NCBI GenBank assembly: GCA_034433775.1
Contig: DAOUAI010000055.1
Location: 1 to 19,719, forward strand
DNA length: 19,719 bases
Reading direction: 5' to 3'
Origin: CALJTV01 sp034433775
Lineage (GTDB): Bacteria; Chloroflexota; Dehalococcoidia; GIF9; UBA5629
The notes under the pieces are model-generated. The model was not told where the DNA came from. It saw only the letters and a list, made by a program, of their open reading frames with translations, and did not search any database. Shown piece by piece: positions 14,479 through 19,719 of this stretch. A program made the translations under genes and the position numbers. Each line of letters starts with the position of its first letter. The stretch's first letter is position 1.

Positions 14479-16926
14479 TTAGCCCACTACTATATTTACC
14501 AGTCTTCCAGGTACATAGAAGATTTTAGAAACTTTGTTGTCCTGAATATGAGTTTTCACCCGCTCCCGGCTAAGTGCTAACTCTTTAGCTTCTTCCTCTG
14601 TTATGGAAGCCGGCACAACGACCCTATCCCGCAGCTTGCCATTCACCTGTATCACCAGAGTGACCTCTTCCTCCTTAGCCAATTTCTCGTCCCACCCCGG
14701 CCATTTCTGATTATGGATGCTATAAGCATGTCCTGTCTTTTCCCATAGCTCTTCTGCAAGATGCGGTGTTACCGGCGCTAGAAGCAGTAACAAATTGGTT
14801 ATCGCCTCGTTCCAGAGCAAGGAAGAAACTGCCCCCTGTTCCTGAACCTTACTCAAGTAATTGGTATACTCCATCAGTGCCGCAAGCATGATATTGAAGC
14901 GGAAACGCTCCATGCATTGCGTCACCCTTTTAATGGTCTTATGAAGCTGGTGCCTAAATTCTTTTTCCGCTTCGCCCCGGACAGCTTTCTCATCGTATCG
15001 GCTCGTTGTCAGGTTCCACACACGGTTGAGCCAGCGGCTCATGCCCACAATCCCGTTGTCATTCCATTCGCCACCGAGTTCCCACGGACCGATAAACATG
15101 AGGTAAGCTCGCACAGCATCAGCTCCCAGCTCAGAGACATAATTGTCCGGAGTCACCACATTCCCTCTGGACTTACTCATCTTATCACCGAGATAAATTA
15201 TTGTGCCTTGATTGAATAATTTCTTGAACGGCTCGTCAAAATCAACTATTCCTATATCCCTGATTGCCTTGATGAAGAAACGAGCATAAAGCAGGTGCAT
15301 GGTAGCATGTTCAGCGCCACCAGTATACAAATCGACCGGCATCCAGAACCTCATCTTCTCCTTATCAAATGGATAGTCGCCCACACCTGGACTAGTATAG
15401 CGCAGGAAATACCAGGAGGAGCACATGAAAGTGTCCATGGTGTCGGTCTCACGCTTAGCCGGCGAAGCACACTGAGGGCAGGTCGTATTAACGAAAGATT
15501 CACAGTATTTTAGCGGTGATTCACCTGTAGGCCTAAACTCGGCGTCTGGTGGCAGGAGCACAGGTAAGTCTTTTTCCGGCACCGGTACTATACCACATTT
15601 ATCGCAATAGATTATTGGTATCGGCGCACCCCAATACCTTTGCCTTGAGATAAGCCAGTCGCGAAGCCGATAACTAACGGCACGCTTTCCCCAGCCTTTT
15701 CTCTCCAAGTAATCACAGATTGCTTCGAAAGCTTGCCGACTGGGCAGACCATTGAACTGCCCCGAATTGACCATAGTACCTTCTTCGGTATAGGCAACTT
15801 GGAGCTCCTCACCTGACCACTCCGGAGGCGCAATTACCACTCGAACCGGAAGCCCATATTTTTTAGCGAACTCGAAGTCACGCTGGTCATGAGCAGGCAC
15901 TCCCATCACTGCCCCTGTCCCATAGCTTAGCAGCACATAGTCAGCAATCCAGATAGGCACCTTTTCCCCGCTCAGGCGGTTGACCACATAGCTCCCCAGA
16001 AATACACCCGTTTTTTCCCTTTCCAGAGACGTCCTTTCGATTTCACTTCGCCGTTGTGCTTCCCGGATATACTCCTCCACTTCAGGTTTGCATGCCGGCG
16101 CAGTGAGTAAAGGCACAAGAGGGTGCTCAGGTGCCAGAACGAAAAAGGTCACACCAAAAATAGTATCAGGGCGGGTTGTAAACACACGCAGTTCCTTTTC
16201 AACGACACCCTCATGCTCTAGCCCGAAAGATATCTCCGCCCCAAAACTCCTACCAATCCAGTTTTTCTGCATGATTTCTATCCGCTCAGGCCAATCTATC
16301 TTACTGAAATCCAGAAGTTCGTCAGCATACTTGGTAATACGGAAAAACCATTGTTCCAGCATCTTCCTCGTCACCGGTGTACCACAACGCTCGCAGACCC
16401 CTTCGCCTATAACCTGTTCGTTAGCCAGCACCGTCTGGCATTGTGGGCACCAGTTCACTGGCGCTTTGGCCCGATAAGCCAGTCCAGCATGGTATAACTT
16501 CAGGAAAAACCATTGGGTCCACTTGTAGTACTCGGGGAGACAGGTTATTACTTCACGATTCCAGTCATACATTGCTCCAATGCTTTTAAGCTGGCGCCGC
16601 ATGTTCTCTATATTTCTCATCGTCCACTCATAAGGATGAATACCGTGCTTGATAGCGGCATTCTCAGCAGGGAGCCCAAAAGCATCAAATCCCATGGGGT
16701 GTAGCACATTGTAACCCTGCATCCGCTTGAAACGAGCATGCACATCTGAAGGTGCCATCGCATACCAGTGCCCGATGTGAAGGTCACCAGAAGTATAAGG
16801 GAACATGGTCAAAGCATAAAACTTGCGCCGGCTGGTATCCTCTTTAACCTCATAGAGACGGTCCTGTGCCCATCTCTCCTGCCATTTCTTCTCTATCTGT
16901 TGTGGAACATACTTAACACTATCCAT
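14479..16926 (-). CDS. leuS: Leucyl-tRNA synthetase
   Basis: This class I aminoacyl-tRNA synthetase charges tRNA-Leu in the cytoplasm. It has 815 residues, within the bacterial range. The HIGH motif is at 50-53 in TSGDLHIGHW and the KMSKS motif at 582-586. Two zinc-ribbon Cys pairs are present in CPQC/CERC (about 159-181), and two more in the CDKC and CPQC segments before KMSKS. The editing domain has TTRPDTIFG and GTGAVMGVPAHDQRDFEFA, so proofreading should be intact. The anticodon-binding domain (WLNRVW, APVTPHLAEELW) and a C-terminal domain with VIQVNGKLRDRV close the protein. The ATG at 16926 lacks a Shine-Dalgarno and lies 10 nt from the promoter -10 box. Confidence 0.98.
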   Translation of the reverse strand: MDSVKYVPQQIEKKWQERWAQDRLYEVKEDTSRRKFYALTMFPYTSGDLHIGHWYAMAPSDVHARFKRMQGYNVLHPMGFDAFGLPAENAAIKHGIHPYEWTMRNIENMRRQLKSIGAMYDWNREVITCLPEYYKWTQWFFLKLYHAGLAYRAKAPVNWCPQCQTVLANEQVIGEGVCERCGTPVTRKMLEQWFFRITKYADELLDFSKIDWPERIEIMQKNWIGRSFGAEISFGLEHEGVVEKELRVFTTRPDTIFGVTFFVLAPEHPLVPLLTAPACKPEVEEYIREAQRRSEIERTSLEREKTGVFLGSYVVNRLSGEKVPIWIADYVLLSYGTGAVMGVPAHDQRDFEFAKKYGLPVRVVIAPPEWSGEELQVAYTEEGTMVNSGQFNGLPSRQAFEAICDYLERKGWGKRAVSYRLRDWLISRQRYWGAPIPIIYCDKCGIVPVPEKDLPVLLPPDAEFRPTGESPLKYCESFVNTTCPQCASPAKRETDTMDTFMCSSWYFLRYTSPGVGDYPFDKEKMRFWMPVDLYTGGAEHATMHLLYARFFIKAIRDIGIVDFDEPFKKLFNQGTIIYLGDKMSKSRGNVVTPDNYVSELGADAVRAYLMFIGPWELGGEWNDNGIVGMSRWLNRVWNLTTSRYDEKAVRGEAEKEFRHQLHKTIKRVTQCMERFRFNIMLAALMEYTNYLSKVQEQGAVSSLLWNEAITNLLLLLAPVTPHLAEELWEKTGHAYSIHNQKWPGWDEKLAKEEEVTLVIQVNGKLRDRVVVPASITEEEAKELALSRERVKTHIQDNKVSKIFYVPGRLVNIVVG

Positions 16927-16936
16927 AGCAAAGCAG

Positions 16937-16965
16937 ATTTTATCCTGTCGCCACTATCCCGTCAA
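16937..16965 (-). promoter_or_regulatory. Promoter of leuS
   Basis: On the minus strand TTGACG (16960-16965), a 17 bp spacer and TAAAAT (16937-16942). The predicted transcription start is near 16930, leaving only about 4 nt before the leuS ATG. No T-box leader fits in this space, so leuS is not under T-box control here. Confidence 0.65.
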
Positions 16966-17065
16966 TAATCAGTACCCCAACATTCACTCGACTCCAAACT
17001 TGCAACGCAAGACAGAGCCCAAAAAAGCCTACTCTTTCCTTAGCATTGCTGCTGAATTGCTGGCA

Positions 17066-17094
17066 CTGAAAAATGTATGCAGATGGTCTATAAT
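17066..17094 (+). promoter_or_regulatory. Promoter of the zincin gene
   Basis: CTGAAA (17066-17071), a 17 bp spacer and a consensus TATAAT (17089-17094). Seven bases separate the -10 box from a GTG at 17102, so transcription should start at or next to that GTG, giving a leaderless mRNA. Confidence 0.55.
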
Positions 17095-17101
17095 TCAAGG
17101 C

Positions 17102-17479
17102 GTGAAAAGAAAGGATTTCGAAGCATTTGTTATCGAGACGATTAAAAGCTTACCAGTAGAATTCAGAAGCAAACTGGACAACCTGGCTGTAGTTATAGCC
17201 GACTGGCCAAGCCAAGACCAGCTAAAAAGAATGCACCTAAAGAGCAAAATGCATCTACTCGGACTCTACGAAGGAGTCCCTAGAACGCAAAGGGGTTCCG
17301 GCTATAATTTGGTGCCACCAGATAGAATAACACTCTTCCAGAAGCCAATAGAGGCAAAATGCCGCAACGACGAGGAGATCAAGGCAGAAATAATTCGGGT
17401 GGTGCAACATGAAATAGCCCACCATTTTGGTCTTAGTGACTCTGCTTTGCACCAAATAGAAAACAGGAGAACCCGCTAA
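17102..17479 (+). CDS. Zincin-like metallopeptidase family protein (DUF1025/Zincin_1 type)
   Basis: This encodes a soluble protein of 125 residues from the GTG at 17102. It starts MKRKDFEAFVIETIKSLPVEF, the usual helix opening of Zincin_1 proteins. LLGLYEGVPRTQRGSGY (52-68) precedes a strand with PDRITLFQKPIE. QHEIAHHFGLSD (102-113) is the HExxH zinc-binding motif extended by a further His and by Asp113. The family is widespread, often beside ferredoxin or tRNA genes; its substrate is not known. The frame is open upstream to an ATG at 17000, but that extension is not family-like and the -10 box lies inside it. It is divergent from leuS and converges on the crotonase gene. Confidence 0.82.
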   Translation: MKRKDFEAFVIETIKSLPVEFRSKLDNLAVVIADWPSQDQLKRMHLKSKMHLLGLYEGVPRTQRGSGYNLVPPDRITLFQKPIEAKCRNDEEIKAEIIRVVQHEIAHHFGLSDSALHQIENRRTR

Positions 17480-17489
17480 CCGGCTTATC

Positions 17490-17561
17490 AAAAGACCCCC
17501 AGGTATAAATCGAGCTTGCTATCCGGGCTAGTTATACACCTGTATAGTTAGGTGGTCTTTT
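17490..17561. terminator. Imperfect long inverted repeat between convergent genes, likely bidirectional terminator
   Basis: The outer arms 17490-17500 (AAAAGACCCCC) and 17551-17561 (GGTGGTCTTTT) match at 10 of 11 positions and end in four T on each strand. Inner arms CAGGTATAA (17500-17508) and TTATACACCTG (17532-17542) pair with a 2 nt bulge. The right half lies within the last codons of the enoyl-CoA hydratase gene. The position between two convergent genes suits a terminator acting both ways, although the long loop makes this less certain. Confidence 0.5.
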
Positions 17562-18314
17562 CTCCAGAAAAGCCTTTGCCCCCTCCTTCTGGTCCTGAGT
17601 GCCGAAACACATAGCAAACAGCTCGTTTTCAATCTCCATACCGACTGATAATGGCGTCTCAAGCGATTTATTGACTGCGATCTTAGCAAGCTTCAATATG
17701 GCCGGGCTTTTGCTCTTAAGCTTCTCTATCACCTCTTCGACCGCTTCCTTCAGCTTGTCTGCGGGGACTACCTTATTCACCATACCGAGTCGCCAAGCCT
17801 CCTCAGCCGAAATGAACTCTCCGGTAAAGACCATCTCTTTCGCCTTCTTTTCGCCTACAAGTCTTGGCAATATTTGGGTCCCACCACCACCCGGTATCAC
17901 TCCCACATTTATCTCCGGCTGTCCAAACCGAGCCTTATCCGAAGCAATAACAATGTCACAAGCCATTGCTAGCTCACAGCCGCCACCGAGAGCCAGCCCG
18001 TTGACCATGGCAATCACAGGCTTGGGAATCTCTCGAATCACTGTATAAGGTCTTTTTGCCCCTTTGCTCCTTTGGATTACATTGAGCGGTCCCCACTCAG
18101 GGAACTGACCAATATCAGCGCCAGCACTGAACGCCCTGTCTCCCGCACCTGTGAGGACAATCACCTTGACCTCGCTGTCGCTGTTTGCCTGCTCAAGCGC
18201 AGCAACTACTTCACCACGGACTGTATCGTTCTGGGCATTCAATTTGTCCGGACGATTTAAAGTGATCCAGGCAACCCCGTCTTTCTTCTCAAAGATAATC
18301 GTCTCAAATACCAT
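17532..18314 (-). CDS. Enoyl-CoA hydratase/isomerase (crotonase family)
   Basis: This enzyme probably adds water to trans-2-enoyl-CoA, as in fatty acid or organic acid degradation. It has 260 residues. LTGAGDRAFSAGADIGQF (54-71) and MVNGLALGGGCELAMACD (103-120) form the oxyanion hole region. Both catalytic Glu residues are in place: Glu114 in GGGCEL and Glu134 in GQPEINVG. That supports hydratase activity rather than another crotonase reaction. The C-terminus FLEKRPPNYTGV is typical. The ATG at 18314 is chosen because GGAGG lies 5 nt upstream; an in-frame ATG nine codons earlier (18341) has no Shine-Dalgarno. It follows the SDR gene in one operon with a 36 bp gap. The acyl chain length cannot be told. 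Confidence 0.92.
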   Translation of the reverse strand: MVFETIIFEKKDGVAWITLNRPDKLNAQNDTVRGEVVAALEQANSDSEVKVIVLTGAGDRAFSAGADIGQFPEWGPLNVIQRSKGAKRPYTVIREIPKPVIAMVNGLALGGGCELAMACDIVIASDKARFGQPEINVGVIPGGGGTQILPRLVGEKKAKEMVFTGEFISAEEAWRLGMVNKVVPADKLKEAVEEVIEKLKSKSPAILKLAKIAVNKSLETPLSVGMEIENELFAMCFGTQDQKEGAKAFLEKRPPNYTGV

Positions 18315-18350
18315 ATTGTCCTCCTTTTTATTTGTCTCCATATCTATAAG

Positions 18351-19118
18351 TCATATCGTAGCACCACCATCTACAACCAGAACATGTCCTGTTACATAAC
18401 TGGATGCATCTGAAGCTAGGAAAATAGCTGCCCCTACCATATCGGCTGGCTCGGCTATTCTCCCCAATGGTGTCCCGGCAAGAGCGCCTTGCAAAATATC
18501 AGGATTGCCCCACAGGGCCTCACTGAAACGTGTCCTGACCAGCCCCGGCGCTATCGCATTGACCCGTATGTTGTATCTCGCCCACTCCCTCGCCATCACC
18601 TTTGTAGCCATTATCACTCCTGCCTTGCTTATGGAGTACACAGGCAAAATATCAGGCGTAAGCCCAGCCACAGAGCTGATATTAATGATAACGCCTCCAC
18701 CTTGCTCCTTCATCAACTTTGCCACTGCTTGGCTGAGAAAGAATAACCCCTTCAAATTCAAATTCATGATGGCATCCCAAGCACGCTCCTGAATATCAAG
18801 CGCCGACTCCATAGTGGGATTGGTAGCAGCATTGTTTACCAGAATATCAATCCTGCCAAACTCCTCCTTCACTCGATTAACCAGATTATTTATATCCTCG
18901 AGCCTTCCCACGTGGGCCGCCACAGCTAAGGCTTTCCTATCCAGCGCTTTTATCTCTCCAGCGACCTGCTCCAAGTCAGCTAATTTACGGCTAGCCAAAG
19001 CCACTTCAGCGCCAGCCTTTGCAAGACCTATAGCGATAGCCTTCCCGATACCACGGCTCCCGCCAGTAACTAGAGCAACTTTACCCCTAAGCAAAAAGGC
19101 ATCTGGTGAAAACTCCAT
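18351..19118 (-). CDS. Short-chain dehydrogenase/reductase (SDR), FabG-like
   Basis: This is an NAD(P)-dependent oxidoreductase of 255 residues, classical SDR. TGGSRGIG (18-25) is the cofactor loop; Arg44 at the end of strand 2 suggests NADP(H). NNAA (95-98), Asn121, Ser149, Tyr161 and Lys165 (YSISK) make the full catalytic tetrad. PGLVRT and the C-terminal VLVVDGG are standard. AAGGGGG lies 6 nt before the ATG. It is co-transcribed with an enoyl-CoA hydratase, which suggests oxidation of a 3-hydroxyacyl-CoA or a related hydroxy compound. A FabG role in fatty acid synthesis is possible but the context does not favour it. Confidence 0.9.
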   Translation of the reverse strand: MEFSPDAFLLRGKVALVTGGSRGIGKAIAIGLAKAGAEVALASRKLADLEQVAGEIKALDRKALAVAAHVGRLEDINNLVNRVKEEFGRIDILVNNAATNPTMESALDIQERAWDAIMNLNLKGLFFLSQAVAKLMKEQGGGVIINISSVAGLTPDILPVYSISKAGVIMATKVMAREWARYNIRVNAIAPGLVRTRFSEALWGNPDILQGALAGTPLGRIAEPADMVGAAIFLASDASSYVTGHVLVVDGGATI

Positions 19119-19162
19119 AGTATACCCCCTTACATAGTCCGTTTACTCAAGGATATTCTAAT

Positions 19163-19190
19163 AATATACTCTACCGCTGCTACAAATCAA
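19163..19190 (-). promoter_or_regulatory. Promoter of the SDR-crotonase operon
   Basis: On the minus strand TTGATT (19185-19190), a 16 bp spacer and TATATT (19163-19168). The predicted start is near 19156, leaving a leader of about 37 nt with a Shine-Dalgarno. It is divergent from the rnpB promoter. Confidence 0.55.
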
Positions 19191-19223
19191 ACTTTGCCAT
19201 TGACTCCGCCTTTATTTGTCCAA

Positions 19224-19252
19224 TTGCTACAATCTTGATTCTGCCATATAAT
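19224..19252 (+). promoter_or_regulatory. Promoter of rnpB
   Basis: TTGCTA (19224-19229), a 17 bp spacer and a consensus TATAAT (19247-19252). The predicted transcription start is near 19259, exactly where the P1 stem of the RNase P RNA begins, which supports both calls. Confidence 0.75.
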
Positions 19253-19258
19253 TAAGGT

Positions 19259-19640
19259 GGGTCAAGTAAATCGGGTGACCGCTCGCGCATAGCGGGAGGA
19301 AAGTCCGAGCTCCACCGGGCAGGATGCTGGGTAACACCCAGGAGGGGCGACCCTACGGAAAGTGCCACAGAAACACACCGCCAGCAGCCAGCTTCCAGTA
19401 GCCGGTGCGGGTAAGGGTGAAATGGTGAGGTAAGAGCTCACCAGCGGCTGGGTTACCAGCCGGCTGGGCAAACCCCATCCGGAGCAAGGCCAAATAAGAG
19501 GACGTTTGAGGTGCCCGGCCAATGTCCTCGGGTCGGCCGCTTGACCTCGGTGGTAACATCGAGGCTAGATTGATGGTCACCACTCCAGGTAAGGCAACTG
19601 ACCTGGAGCACAGAACTCGGCTTACAGATTTACTTGGCCC
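19259..19640 (+). ncRNA. rnpB: RNase P RNA, bacterial (class A-like)
   Basis: This is the catalytic RNA of RNase P, which removes 5' leaders from tRNA precursors. The P1 stem is formed by 19259-19272 and 19627-19640, 14 bp with one G-U pair, which fixes both ends at about 382 nt. Conserved regions are present: GAGGAAAGTCCGAGCTCC at 19296-19313 (5' half of P4 and CR-I), ACAGAAA at 19367-19373, GGGTAAGGGTGAAATGG in the specificity domain near 19408, and ACAGAA with GGCTTACA at 19610-19626 (CR-V and 3' half of P4). Size and layout suggest the ancestral type A. No T-rich terminator follows in the remaining 79 bases, so 3' processing or a later terminator is likely. Spurious reading frames inside it should be ignored. 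Confidence 0.95.
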
Positions 19641-19719
19641 CTCGCTAACTTTGAACATCCCAACTCCACCCCAAGCAAATAGCACCACATCCAGCTTAGT
19701 ACGCTATACTACACGCGTG

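Noticed and set aside
16927..16965. T-box riboswitch ahead of leuS
   Set aside because: The promoter lies 10 nt from the ATG, leaving no room for a leader, and no T-box sequence is visible.
17000..17101. Longer start for the zincin gene at the ATG 17000
   Set aside because: The extension contains the promoter -10 box and does not look like the family; the GTG at 17102 gives the usual N-terminal helix.
19262..19688. Minus-strand open frames over the right end
   Set aside because: They lie over the RNase P RNA gene, and their translations have no recognisable domain.

Overview
The window looks like a piece of a bacterial chromosome of moderate GC content, with dense core-metabolism genes and no mobile elements, CRISPR arrays or phage genes. 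The best guess is a member of the Dehalococcoidia (Chloroflexota), probably an uncultured one. Three things suggest this: an eleven-subunit complex I operon (nuoABCDHIJKLMN) that begins directly with nuoA and has no nuoE, nuoF or nuoG; an Alv/YfhL-type ferredoxin close by; and a crotonase plus short-chain dehydrogenase pair of the kind seen in subsurface Dehalococcoidia. The placement rests on family-level protein recognition and was not tested by a tree.

Region 1 (1-9555, minus strand) is one tightly packed operon reading right to left: nuoA, B, C, D, H, I, J, K, a small DUF2007-like gene, then nuoL, M and N. nuoN runs off the left edge. Stops and starts overlap or nearly abut throughout (ATGA, TAATG), which suggests translational coupling. 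The products form the membrane arm and the quinone-reducing connecting module of complex I. The NADH-oxidising module is not encoded here, so the electron donor is open.

Region 2 (9558-11836, plus strand) starts from a strong promoter whose -35 box lies only 2 bp from the -35 box of the nuo promoter. It encodes RsmD (16S rRNA methylation), CoaD (coenzyme A synthesis), an 8Fe ferredoxin and a class I methyltransferase. A hairpin separates coaD from the ferredoxin gene.

Region 3 (11894-16965, minus strand) contains a second class I methyltransferase, a yggS-proC pair (PLP homeostasis and proline synthesis) and leuS (leucyl-tRNA synthetase). Region 4 (17066-17561) is a small zincin-type metallopeptidase gene divergent from leuS, ending in an inverted repeat shared with the convergent crotonase gene. 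Region 5 (17532-19190, minus strand) is a two-gene operon, SDR then enoyl-CoA hydratase. Region 6 (19224-19640, plus strand) is the RNase P RNA gene with its own promoter.

A pattern runs through the window. Recognisable sigma70-type promoters of leuS, yggS and the zincin gene sit 7-10 nt from the start codon with no Shine-Dalgarno sequence, which predicts leaderless or nearly leaderless mRNAs. Genes inside operons (coaD, proC, the crotonase gene, nuoB, nuoL) carry clear Shine-Dalgarno sequences. I did not find an entirely new multi-gene system. The most interesting items are the NADH-module-free complex I with an extra small gene inside it, the shared-face divergent promoters and the leaderless promoter pattern.
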